Below, piece by piece: positions 18,304-27,097 of a stretch of DNA of 64,000 bases; position 1 is the first letter of the stretch; each line of letters begins with the position of its first letter. The notes beneath the pieces were generated by a model that worked only from the letters and a program-made list of their open reading frames with translations, had not been told where the DNA came from and made no database searches. Origin of the DNA: Woeseiaceae bacterium (GTDB taxonomy: Bacteria; Pseudomonadota; Gammaproteobacteria; Steroidobacterales; Woeseiaceae); the NCBI GenBank assembly GCA_028289545.1, contig JANQPG010000030.1, positions 1 to 64,000 of the forward strand, written 5' to 3'. The position numbers were made by a program, and so were the translations under genes.

Positions 18304-18948
18304 TCATTGACGATTTTCATCGTCGGTTTTCAGGGCTTCGCCCGTACCGAGTACCGCGTCACGGTTGTCGGCGAAGTATAGCAATGTGTCGCGTACGGCC
18401 TTTAGCACCGCCCGCGAGCTCACGCTGGCGCCGGTGATCTGGTCGAAGTCGCCGCCATCCGCGCGAATGGCCCAGTCAGTCGGCGCCGGGTCGACAAGCG
18501 ACTTGCCGTCGAATTGCAAGATCCAGTCCGTGCGTCGGCTTTCGATCTGATCCCCCAGTCCCGGCGTTTCGTCGTGCGAGACTACGCGGACGCCGCTTAG
18601 CCGGCCGTCGGCCCGGACGCCGATCAGCAAACGGATCGGGCCGGCGTAACCGTCCATTGCGGTGACAGCGAACAGCACGGCGACCGTCCTGCCGTTCAGC
18701 TCGGCCCGATAAATGTCGGCGGCGTCGTCGCCGGGCAGGCCGTGTGGCGCCGGCAGCGTGCGCCGGCTGTCGGTCAGGCTGCTGTCGTAGCCGATATCGC
18801 CGAGCGCCGCCGCCAGCAACGCTTCGGCATGTGCCTTGCGGTTTTCTTCAATACGCTCGGCCGTCAGCTCGTAAGTGAGCGCTACAATGCCCGTGCAGAC
18901 GACGGCAATACCCGCCAGCGTGAGGCCACTTTTACCGATGCGGTTCAC
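18304..18948 (-). CDS. rsxG: Rsx/Rnf electron transport complex subunit G
   Basis: GTG start VNRIGKSGLTLAG, FMN site region DQITGASVSSRAVLKAV, RVVSHDETPGLGDQIE; start overlaps the rsxD stop. Confidence 0.94.
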   Translation of the reverse strand: MNRIGKSGLTLAGIAVVCTGIVALTYELTAERIEENRKAHAEALLAAALGDIGYDSSLTDSRRTLPAPHGLPGDDAADIYRAELNGRTVAVLFAVTAMDGYAGPIRLLIGVRADGRLSGVRVVSHDETPGLGDQIESRRTDWILQFDGKSLVDPAPTDWAIRADGGDFDQITGASVSSRAVLKAVRDTLLYFADNRDAVLGTGEALKTDDENRQ

Positions 18949-19994
18949 CCGGGCTGCTCCGGGCCGTGGCCGACGATGGGGGGCCGCGTGTAGCGATCGA
19001 TGAGCGGTACGAGCATATTCATCGTCAATACGGCAAAAGCGACGCCGTCGGCGTAGGCGCCAAAACGGCGGATGGCATAAATCAGCAGGCCAATGCCGAT
19101 ACCGTATATGAGCCTGCCGGTTGTGCTCGTAGCGGCGGACACCGGGTCGGTGGCAATAAAGAATGCGCACAACAGCGTTGCGCCGCTAAACAGATGAAAT
19201 CCGGGACTGGCGTGGCTGCCTGCGTCGATCATGTACATGATCGTCGCGGGTACCAGCAGGCCGATGCCAACGCCGACGGGTATGTGCCAGCGAATGACCT
19301 TGCGCAACATCAGACCGATGCCGCCGATGGCAATGAAGTTGCCGATCCACTCCCAGCCGCGCCCGCCAAAGTCGCCCATGAGCGGTTCGGCGCGGATTTC
19401 GGCTGCGGTTTGCATGCCGGCGAGACCGGTCTTCATGAGATCCAGCGGCGTTGCCCGGCTGACCGTATCAAAGGACATGGCGGACGGTAGCTCCCCGCTC
19501 AATGTGAACCACAGAGTCTGCAGGGCGTTGAGGTGCTGATAGTCGAGGTCCCCCATACGAGGCGCAACCCACAGCGCCATATCGGCGGGGAATGCAATGA
19601 GGATGACGACGTACCCCGCCATTGCGGGGTTGAACAGGTTGTAGCCGAGGCCGCCGTACAAGTGCTTGGCAACCACCATGGCAAAGACGGCGCCTGTTGC
19701 CGTCACCCACCACGGCGTCAGCGACGGTAGCGCGAACGCCAACAGCACGGCGGCGACGATGGCGCTGCCGTCGGCGAGTGCTTCAGCGGGGGCTCTGCCG
19801 CGCGCGCGCATGACGAGCGCCTCGGCGCCGGCGCAGAATATGACGGCAACGACGATGTTGTAGAGTATTCCCGCACCAAAAAACCAGACGTGCGCGGCGA
19901 CAGCCGGTACCAGCGCCACCAGCACCTGCAGCATTACGAGCGACACGCTGTTAGCGGGCCGTATGTAAGGCGCTTCGCGTCTCTCGAACTTCAC
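18945..19994 (-). CDS. rsxD: Rsx/Rnf electron transport complex subunit D
   Basis: YIRPANSVSLVMLQVLVALVPA, LYGGLGYNLFNPAMAGYVVILIAFP, TDPVSAATSTTGRLIYGIGIG. Confidence 0.95.
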   Translation of the reverse strand: MKFERREAPYIRPANSVSLVMLQVLVALVPAVAAHVWFFGAGILYNIVVAVIFCAGAEALVMRARGRAPAEALADGSAIVAAVLLAFALPSLTPWWVTATGAVFAMVVAKHLYGGLGYNLFNPAMAGYVVILIAFPADMALWVAPRMGDLDYQHLNALQTLWFTLSGELPSAMSFDTVSRATPLDLMKTGLAGMQTAAEIRAEPLMGDFGGRGWEWIGNFIAIGGIGLMLRKVIRWHIPVGVGIGLLVPATIMYMIDAGSHASPGFHLFSGATLLCAFFIATDPVSAATSTTGRLIYGIGIGLLIYAIRRFGAYADGVAFAVLTMNMLVPLIDRYTRPPIVGHGPEQPG

Positions 19995-21556
19995 GGCTTG
20001 GGATCCCTGTTGTCATTGGGATCGTCATCAAGATCGTCTTTACGATCGTCGGTTGTGCGCTGCTTCCTCTGCATGATTTCGGCAATGGCGTCCGGACCGG
20101 CCCGTTTTGCGTTGTCTTTCTGCCGGCGAAGCTCAGCGTTGCGCTCTTCACGTTCGGTGGCCAGCCGCTGCTGACGGTTTTCGAAACGCCGCCTCGCCCG
20201 CGCCGCCCGTGCTTTTTCGTCTTCGAGCTCGCGAATCCGGCCCTTGGCGCGGCGGAAGCTGGCGGTCAGCGGAATTGCGCTCGGGCAAACGAGATCGCAG
20301 CAGCCGCACTCGATGCAGTCGAGCAGTCCGTGTTCCCTCAACTGGGCCTCGTCGTCCGCGGCGTAGTACCAGTGCAGTTGTTGCGGCAGCAGCCGCACCG
20401 GGCACACACTCGCGCAGTCGCCGCAGCGAATGCACGGCAGCTCAGGGCCCTGCGGCGGTGGCGCGGGCAGCAGCAGTATGCAGTTGCTGGCCTTGACGAT
20501 CGGCACCTCGTCGGTCGACATCGATTTGCCGGTCATGGCGCCGCCAATGATCAGTTGCGCGGCCTGGTCCGTGTAGCCGCCCGCAAAAGCGGCGAGATCC
20601 GCCACGCGCGTGCCGATGCGCACCTCGACGTTCATCGGCTGGGCGATGCCCGGACCCGTGATTGTCGTCACTCGCGAAATCAGCGGCTCCTGCCGGCTTA
20701 CCCAGTCGTCGACCGCAGCGGCGGTGCCGACGTTTTGTACGACGCAGCCGACGTCCGACGGCAGTCCGCCCGTCGGCACCTCGCGATTGGTGACGAGCTG
20801 AACCAGCTGATCCTCGCCGCCCGACGGATAGATCGTTGGTACCTGCTTGAGAATCAGCCGTTCATCAGCGGCGCGGCCCAGCGCCTCCGCCATCGCGAGC
20901 AGTGCCTCGGGCTTATCGCTCTCGACGGCAATGAAACAGCGTTCGACGTCGATGGCGTGCAGCAGTATTCTCGCGCCGGATACGACACGGTCCGCATGCT
21001 CCCGCATGAGCATGTCGTCGCAGCTAATATAAGGCTCGCATTCGACGCCGTTGAGTATCAGCATGTCGAGCGGTCCGCTGACAGCCTGAGCCAGTTTCTG
21101 GGCGGTCGGGAACACGGCGCCCCCGAGGCCCACGATACCGCCGTCCAGGATATGGGCTCTCAATGCTTCGGGCGAATACTCCTGATAGGACAGTGCCCCG
21201 GGGATAATGGGCATGGCCTGATCGAGTCCGTCACTCTCGATGACGATGGCCGGCGCCGGATCGCCATGGCGGCGCGATACGGGCCAGGGTTCGATCGCAA
21301 GCACTCGGCCTGAGGTAGGGGCGTGGACCGGCGCGCCCAGCGCGGTGCCCGCTGCCGCGATTGGCTGTCCTTTCAGCACGACATCGCCGGCGCCGACGAG
21401 CGGTTGGGCGGGTTCGCCGACGTGTTGCGTCAGCGGCAGAACCAGCTGCGCGGGCACCGGCATTTGCTGCAGGCGAGCGGCGGTCGACTCGGTCTTATGC
21501 GGATCGAGCCGCAGCCCGCCGTGTAGTGTGCCGAGGTCGTAAGTCGGGGCCGTCAC
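19991..21556 (-). CDS. rsxC: Rsx/Rnf electron transport complex subunit C
   Basis: GTG start VTAPTYDLGTLHGGLRLDPHK; CIRCGDCASVCPVRLLPQQL and CIECGCCDLVCPSAIPLTASFRRAKG ferredoxin motifs. Confidence 0.95.
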   Translation of the reverse strand: MTAPTYDLGTLHGGLRLDPHKTESTAARLQQMPVPAQLVLPLTQHVGEPAQPLVGAGDVVLKGQPIAAAGTALGAPVHAPTSGRVLAIEPWPVSRRHGDPAPAIVIESDGLDQAMPIIPGALSYQEYSPEALRAHILDGGIVGLGGAVFPTAQKLAQAVSGPLDMLILNGVECEPYISCDDMLMREHADRVVSGARILLHAIDVERCFIAVESDKPEALLAMAEALGRAADERLILKQVPTIYPSGGEDQLVQLVTNREVPTGGLPSDVGCVVQNVGTAAAVDDWVSRQEPLISRVTTITGPGIAQPMNVEVRIGTRVADLAAFAGGYTDQAAQLIIGGAMTGKSMSTDEVPIVKASNCILLLPAPPPQGPELPCIRCGDCASVCPVRLLPQQLHWYYAADDEAQLREHGLLDCIECGCCDLVCPSAIPLTASFRRAKGRIRELEDEKARAARARRRFENRQQRLATEREERNAELRRQKDNAKRAGPDAIAEIMQRKQRTTDDRKDDLDDDPNDNRDPKP

Positions 21557-22038
21557 GACGCCGCCTTGAGTTCGATGCAGTCGACCGGGCAGGGCGCAAT
21601 ACACAGCTCGCAGCCGGTGCACTCCGCTTCGATGACGGTGTGCAGCGTGTTCTGCGCACCGACGATGGCGTCAACGGGGCAGGCGTTTCTGCAGTGCAGG
21701 CAACCGATGCAGCGGTCTTCGTCGATAAACGCCACGGCCGGGGGCGGCCTCAAGTCTTTGAGAGGGGCCGGATCGCGGCCCAGTCGCCTGGCGAGTTTTT
21801 GTACGGTCGCCTCACCACCCGGTGGACAAAGGTTGATGGCCTCGCCGCGATCGACGATGGCCTCGGCGTAAGGTCGGCATCCGGCGTAACCGCACTGGGC
21901 GCACTGCGTCTGCGGCAGCAGCGCGTTGATTTCCTCAACGAGACTGCTGTCCGCGGCGGGAAGCTTCCTCGCGGCGAGTGCGAGTCCGGTGCCTGCAACC
22001 AGCGCAAGCGTACCGATCGCAAGAACGGCCAGCAGCAC
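21553..22038 (-). CDS. rsxB: Rsx/Rnf electron transport complex subunit B
   Basis: ALLPQTQCAQCGYAGCRPYAEAI, two ferredoxin clusters CIGCLHCRNACPVDAI and CTGCELCIAPCPVDCI. Confidence 0.96.
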   Translation of the reverse strand: MLLAVLAIGTLALVAGTGLALAARKLPAADSSLVEEINALLPQTQCAQCGYAGCRPYAEAIVDRGEAINLCPPGGEATVQKLARRLGRDPAPLKDLRPPPAVAFIDEDRCIGCLHCRNACPVDAIVGAQNTLHTVIEAECTGCELCIAPCPVDCIELKAAS

Positions 22039-22040
22039 GG

Positions 22041-22622
22041 CTATGGCCTTGCCATGCCGGCGAAACCCATGAACGCGAGTGACATGATGCCGGCGGTCAT
22101 GAGCGCAATGGCCGTGCCGCGGAACGCCAGCGGAACGTCAGCCGCCGCAATGCGCTCGCGCAGCGCGGCAAACGCCAGCAGGACGAGCGTAAAGCCAACG
22201 GCGGCGCCGAAGCCGAAGAACAGGGATTGCACGAAGCTATGGCTCGCTTGAACGTTGAGCAGCGCAACGCCCAGTACGGCGCAATTGGTCGCAATCAGCG
22301 GGATGTAGATTCCGAGTATCTGATGCAGCTCGGGGCTCAGGCGGCGCACCATGATCTCCGTGAACTGCACGCTGGCCGCGATGGCGAGTATGAAGCCGAT
22401 GGTCCGAAGGTAGCCGATATCCAGCGGCAGCAACACGAATTTGTTGATCAGGTACGCCAGCGCGGAGGACAGTGTGAGCACAAATGCCGTCGCCAGCGAC
22501 ATCCCGAAGGCGACGTCCAGATTCTTGGAGACGCCGAGGAACGGGCACAGCCCCAAGAACCGTGTGAGCACAAAGTTGTTGACCAGCACGGTGCCGACAA
22601 GAATGAGAATGAGCTCAGTCAT
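22041..22622 (-). CDS. rsxA: Rsx/Rnf electron transport complex subunit A
   Basis: [53 protein letters not shown]. Confidence 0.95.
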   Translation of the reverse strand: MTELILILVGTVLVNNFVLTRFLGLCPFLGVSKNLDVAFGMSLATAFVLTLSSALAYLINKFVLLPLDIGYLRTIGFILAIAASVQFTEIMVRRLSPELHQILGIYIPLIATNCAVLGVALLNVQASHSFVQSLFFGFGAAVGFTLVLLAFAALRERIAAADVPLAFRGTAIALMTAGIMSLAFMGFAGMARP

Positions 22623-22645
22623 TGCAAGCCCAGTCATTGCAGGCC
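22616..22645 (-). repeat. 15-bp tandem repeat (1 mismatch) over the rsxA start codon
   Basis: CAGTCATTGCAAGCC (22616-22630) / CAGTCATTGCAGGCC (22631-22645); minus strand encodes in-frame MTGLAMTEL. Confidence 0.92.
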
Positions 22646-22723
22646 AATCGCAGCATGTCGATATTGTAGCGGGAGCGACGGTTGCCCGCACAGGGTTAAC
22701 AGGCCCTTGTCTGTTTCATCCGG

Positions 22724-24736
22724 CTATTTCACGCGCATGCCTGCCTTCGCGCCCGTGTCGGGGGACAGCAGGAAAATCTCGCGACCCCCGTCTCCCGCGG
22801 CAAGCACCATGCCTTCCGACAGCCCGAAACGCATTTTCCTCGGCTTGAGGTTGGCAACGACAACCACCTGGCGGCCGACCAGCGTTGCGGGCTCGTACGC
22901 CGATTTGATGCCCGCAAAGACCTGGCGGGTCTCACCGTCGAGGTCGAGCGTGAGCCTGAGCAGCTTGTCCGCTCCGTCGACGGCTTCCGCGGCCGTCACC
23001 GTGGCGATCCTCAAGTCGACCTTCATGAAATCGTCGATACTGATATGTGGATCCTCGTCGTCGTCCTGAGAGCCTGCGGTTTCCTCGAGGGACTCTCTCG
23101 ACTGTTCGAGCATTTTGGCCACGGCATCCGCTTCGACCCGTGTCAGCAACGGCTTGAAACGCTCGATCGAACGGCCGAGCAGCGGTGTGCCGGCGTCGTC
23201 CCAGCGCCACGCGGTCTCGTTGAGAAAGGCGCGGCTCCTGGCGGCCAGGTCCGGCACCACAGGCTCGAGGTAGATCATCAGGCTGCGAAACAGGTTGATG
23301 CCCTGCGTGCAGACCGCCTGCACGGCGGGGGCATTGGCATCGTCTTTGATCATCTGCCAGGGCTTGTGCTCGTCGATGTAGCGGTTCGCTTCGTCCGCCA
23401 GGGTCATGACGATACGCATCGCCTTGGAGAATTCCCGGCGCTCGTAGTGCTCGGCAATCTTTTCTGCGGCGGCCGCCACTTTGTCGAAGCCTTGCGGTTC
23501 GGGCAAGGCGCTTGCGAGCTGCCCGTCGAAGCGTTTGCTGATAAAGCCGGCGCAGCGGCTGGCGATGTTGACGAGTTTGCCGACGAGGTCGGCGTTTACG
23601 CGGGCCACAAAATCGTCCAGGTTCAGGTCGATGTCTTCGATTGTCGGCCCGAGTTTGGCGGCGTAGTAGTAGCGCAGGTAGTTCGGGTCCAGATGGTCGA
23701 GATAGGTCCGCGCATTGATAAACGTGCCGCGCGCCTTGGACATTTTCTGCCCGTTTACGGTCAGGAAGCCGTGTGCGAATACGCTGCTCGGCGTGCGGAA
23801 ACCGGCGCCGTGCAGCACGGCCGGCCAGAACAGCGTGTGAAAGTACATGATGTCCTTGCCGATGAAATGGTAGACCTCCGTATCGTGGCCGGGCCTCCAG
23901 TACTCGTCGAAGTCGAGGTCGGGCCGGCGTGCGCAGAGATTCCTGAAACTCGCGGGATAACCGACCGGCGCGTCGAGCCAGACGTAGAAGTATTTGTCTT
24001 CGGTGCCGGGAATCCGGAAGCCGAAGTAAGGAGCGTCTCGGGAAATGTCCCAGTCACGCAGGCCCGCTTCGAACCATTCCTCGAGTTTGGCAACCATGTT
24101 CGGGTCGAGCGCGGCATCCCGCATCCACTGCCGAAGCATGCTTTCGTAATTGCCGAGCCGGAAGAAGTAGTGCTCCGACTTGCGCTTGACGGGTGTGGCG
24201 CCGGAGATGACGGAGACCGGATCGATGAGTTCCGCCGGCGTGTAGGTCTTGCCGCAGTTCTCACAGGCGTCGCCGTATTGATCCAGTGCCCCGCAGAACG
24301 GGCAGGTGCCCCGAACAAAGCGGTCCGGGAGGAACATGCCTTCCTTCTCGTCGTAGGCCTGCTCGATCTCCTGCGTGTGGATGTCGCCGCGCTCTCTGAG
24401 CGCTTCGAACATCTCGATCGTCAGCGCCTCGTTTTCCGGTGAATGGGTTGTATGGTAGTTGTCGAAGTCCACGCCGAAGTCCGCGAAGTCGCGCACGAAC
24501 TCCTGGCTGACCGCTTCGGTCAGTGCCTCGGGAGTCACACCTTGTTCGCGGGCCTTGATCATGATGGGCGTGCCGTGCGCGTCGGTGGCGCAGACATAGG
24601 TGCACTGGTGGCCGCGGCTTTTCTGGAACCGCACCCAGATGTCCGTTTGCAGGTACTCGACCAGATGCCCCATATGGATGGAGCCGTTGGCGTACGGCAG
24701 GGCGCTCGTGACGAGAATTTTGCGCGTCTGGTTCAT
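22724..24736 (-). CDS. metG: Methionyl-tRNA synthetase with C-terminal tRNA-binding domain
   Basis: [38 protein letters not shown]-terminal Trbp111-like [28 protein letters not shown]. Confidence 0.97.
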   Translation of the reverse strand: MNQTRKILVTSALPYANGSIHMGHLVEYLQTDIWVRFQKSRGHQCTYVCATDAHGTPIMIKAREQGVTPEALTEAVSQEFVRDFADFGVDFDNYHTTHSPENEALTIEMFEALRERGDIHTQEIEQAYDEKEGMFLPDRFVRGTCPFCGALDQYGDACENCGKTYTPAELIDPVSVISGATPVKRKSEHYFFRLGNYESMLRQWMRDAALDPNMVAKLEEWFEAGLRDWDISRDAPYFGFRIPGTEDKYFYVWLDAPVGYPASFRNLCARRPDLDFDEYWRPGHDTEVYHFIGKDIMYFHTLFWPAVLHGAGFRTPSSVFAHGFLTVNGQKMSKARGTFINARTYLDHLDPNYLRYYYAAKLGPTIEDIDLNLDDFVARVNADLVGKLVNIASRCAGFISKRFDGQLASALPEPQGFDKVAAAAEKIAEHYERREFSKAMRIVMTLADEANRYIDEHKPWQMIKDDANAPAVQAVCTQGINLFRSLMIYLEPVVPDLAARSRAFLNETAWRWDDAGTPLLGRSIERFKPLLTRVEADAVAKMLEQSRESLEETAGSQDDDEDPHISIDDFMKVDLRIATVTAAEAVDGADKLLRLTLDLDGETRQVFAGIKSAYEPATLVGRQVVVVANLKPRKMRFGLSEGMVLAAGDGGREIFLLSPDTGAKAGMRVK

Positions 24737-24826
24737 TGCGGCGGTAGCTGGAAGCGGTCTCAAAGGCGCGCATTATGCCACGCGCGTCGTCGCGACAAGC
24801 CGCTTTTTTGGGGTCTTTGCGGGCCC

Positions 24827-25894
24827 TCAGGCCTCGTCGCGCATGCGCTCGAACTTGCTCTTGTTGTTCGCCTGCTGATAGGCCTCCCGGCCGGCAACCT
24901 GGCCTTCCGAGACGAGCTTCATGAGCGCGCTGTCCATGGTCTGCATGCCGAGATTGCCGCCCGCCTGCATGGCCGTCTCCAGCTGGTCGAGCTTGCCCTG
25001 GCGAATCAGGTTGGATACGGCGGGCGTATTGACGAGGATCTCGAGCGCCGCAACCCGGCCGGGTTTGCCTTTAGTCGGCAATAGCTGCTGCGATATGACG
25101 CCGCGCAGCGAGGTCGAAATCATCGTGCGGATGTGACTTTGTTTGTCGGCCGGGAACGAATTGACGATGCGGTCAACGGTTTGCCCGGCGCCGTTGGTGT
25201 GCAGCGTTCCCATCACGAGAATACCCATTTCGGCGGCCGTCACGGCAATGCTGATGGTCTCGAGATCGCGCATTTCACCGACCAGGATGACGTCGGGGTC
25301 CTCGCGCAGAGCCGAATGCAGCGCGTCTGCGAAACTGTTGCTGTGGACGCCGACTTCGCGCTGGCTGATGAGACAACCCTGTGCTTTGTGAACAAACTCA
25401 ACGGGGTCCTCGATGGTCAGTATGTGTCCTTTGAGCCGCCGGTTCATCGAGTCGATCATTGCGGCCAGGGTCGTCGACTTGCCCGAACCGGTCTTTCCGG
25501 TCACGAGGATCATGCCCTGCGTATGGCGGCAGAGTTCGTGGACAATCTTGGGCATGTTGAGGGTTTCGAGGGTCAGGGCCTGCGAGGGTATGGCGCGAAA
25601 CACGGCGCCCAGCCCGTTGAGATGCCGGAACGCATTGACGCGAAACCGCGAGACGTCCGGGATCTCGTACGCAAAGTCGGCGGCGTCGTATTCCTCGAAG
25701 CTGCGCTTCGTCGTGCCGTCCATGATTTCCTTCAGACAGATGTCGACGCGGTCCGTCGTCAGTTTCTCGTCCATGAGCGGCCGCAGGTTGCCGTGGATGC
25801 GTGCGCGGACCGGGTCGCCGGAGATAAAGTGCAGATCGGATGCGCTCTGTTTCAGCATCTCTTCGAGGTAGCTATCTATCTGGCGCATGCTCAA
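24827..25894 (-). CDS. PilT/PilU-family type IV pilus retraction ATPase (paralog 2)
   Basis: Walker A GKTGSGKSTT, IEDPVEFVH, REDPDVILVGEMRD, GTLHTNGAGQTVDRIV. Confidence 0.93.
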   Translation of the reverse strand: MSMRQIDSYLEEMLKQSASDLHFISGDPVRARIHGNLRPLMDEKLTTDRVDICLKEIMDGTTKRSFEEYDAADFAYEIPDVSRFRVNAFRHLNGLGAVFRAIPSQALTLETLNMPKIVHELCRHTQGMILVTGKTGSGKSTTLAAMIDSMNRRLKGHILTIEDPVEFVHKAQGCLISQREVGVHSNSFADALHSALREDPDVILVGEMRDLETISIAVTAAEMGILVMGTLHTNGAGQTVDRIVNSFPADKQSHIRTMISTSLRGVISQQLLPTKGKPGRVAALEILVNTPAVSNLIRQGKLDQLETAMQAGGNLGMQTMDSALMKLVSEGQVAGREAYQQANNKSKFERMRDEA

Positions 25895-26991
25895 CCCTGG
25901 CCTCCGCTAATTTCCAAAGCCGGGACCATATCCGTGTCGGTAACGAAGCGATGGAACTTCCTCTTGTCGTTGGCGAACCGGTAGGCGTCGTCCGGGTCGA
26001 TTTCCTTGCGCTGGATGGCATCCAGCAGCGCCTGATCCATGAGCTGCATACCGACATCTTTACCCGTCTGCAGCTGCGAGGGAATCTGGTGCGTCTGGTC
26101 GGTGGTGATCAGCTTGGCTATGGCCCGGTTGCTGACGAGGATCTCCTGAATAGCCCGCCGGCCGCGCCCATCGGGCGTTTTTACGAGCACCTGCGTGACA
26201 ACGGCTTTCAGGCTCATCGACAGGAACGCCTTGGTTTGTTCGCGGAGTTCACCGGGAAGGGCGTCGATGACGCGGTCGATGGTTTTTACGGCCCCTGTCG
26301 TATGCAGCGTGCCGAACACGAGGTGCCCGGTTTCAGCGGCCGTCATCGCCATCATGATGGTTTCGGCATCGCGCATCTCGCCGACCAGGATCACGTCGGG
26401 GTCTTCGCGCATCGCCGAGCGGACGCCGTCCGCGAAACTCTGCACGTGTGTACCCACCTCCCGTTGAATGACCTGTGAGTGTTTGCTGGGGTGGACGAAC
26501 TCGATCGGGTCTTCGAGGCTAATAATGTTGAGGCTGCGATTCTCGTTCAGATAGTTGATCATGGCGGCGAGCGTCGTGGACTTGCCGGTGCCGGTTGCCC
26601 CCGTCACCAGGACCATGCCCTGGTGGTAGTCGCAGAAGTCGCGTAGAACCTCCGGCGAATTGAGCTGCTCCAGCGTGGGGACGTTGCTCGGAATGTGTCG
26701 CAGGACGGCCCCGATGCCCGTGACCTTGCGAAACACGTTGACCCGGAATCGACCGCCTTCTTCCGCCACGTAGCTGAAATCGAGATCGCGACCCGAGTGC
26801 AGTCGCTCTTTTTGCTTGCTCGTCAGGATTTCGAGGATGTAGGCCTCGAGCTCGGTGTCCGAGAGTTCACGAAACTTGATGGGAAGGAGGTCGCCGTTCA
26901 TCCGCAGCATCGGCGGCACACCAACGGCGAGATGGACGTCGGAGCAGCCTTGCGCGAGGCCAAGCTTCAGAAATGCGTCAATACGGGCCAT
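25891..26991 (-). CDS. PilT-family type IV pilus retraction ATPase (paralog 1)
   Basis: CSDVHLAVGVPPMLRMNGDL, Walker A GATGTGKSTT, REDPDVILVGEMRDAETI, GTLHTTGAVKTIDRV; ATGA overlap with the next gene. Confidence 0.93.
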   Translation of the reverse strand: MARIDAFLKLGLAQGCSDVHLAVGVPPMLRMNGDLLPIKFRELSDTELEAYILEILTSKQKERLHSGRDLDFSYVAEEGGRFRVNVFRKVTGIGAVLRHIPSNVPTLEQLNSPEVLRDFCDYHQGMVLVTGATGTGKSTTLAAMINYLNENRSLNIISLEDPIEFVHPSKHSQVIQREVGTHVQSFADGVRSAMREDPDVILVGEMRDAETIMMAMTAAETGHLVFGTLHTTGAVKTIDRVIDALPGELREQTKAFLSMSLKAVVTQVLVKTPDGRGRRAIQEILVSNRAIAKLITTDQTHQIPSQLQTGKDVGMQLMDQALLDAIQRKEIDPDDAYRFANDKRKFHRFVTDTDMVPALEISGGQG

Positions 26992-27097
26992 GAATCGCCG
27001 TCCGCTATCAAATCAGTGAGTTAGCGTTATCCTAGGCGGATTATGTCCGGCGCGCCAGAGCGAGGTCACATTTTGGGGAATTGGGCGCGGGAGGGCG

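Noticed and set aside
23045-24442. 465-aa ORF antisense to metG
   Set aside because: Opposite confident metG; no domain motifs.
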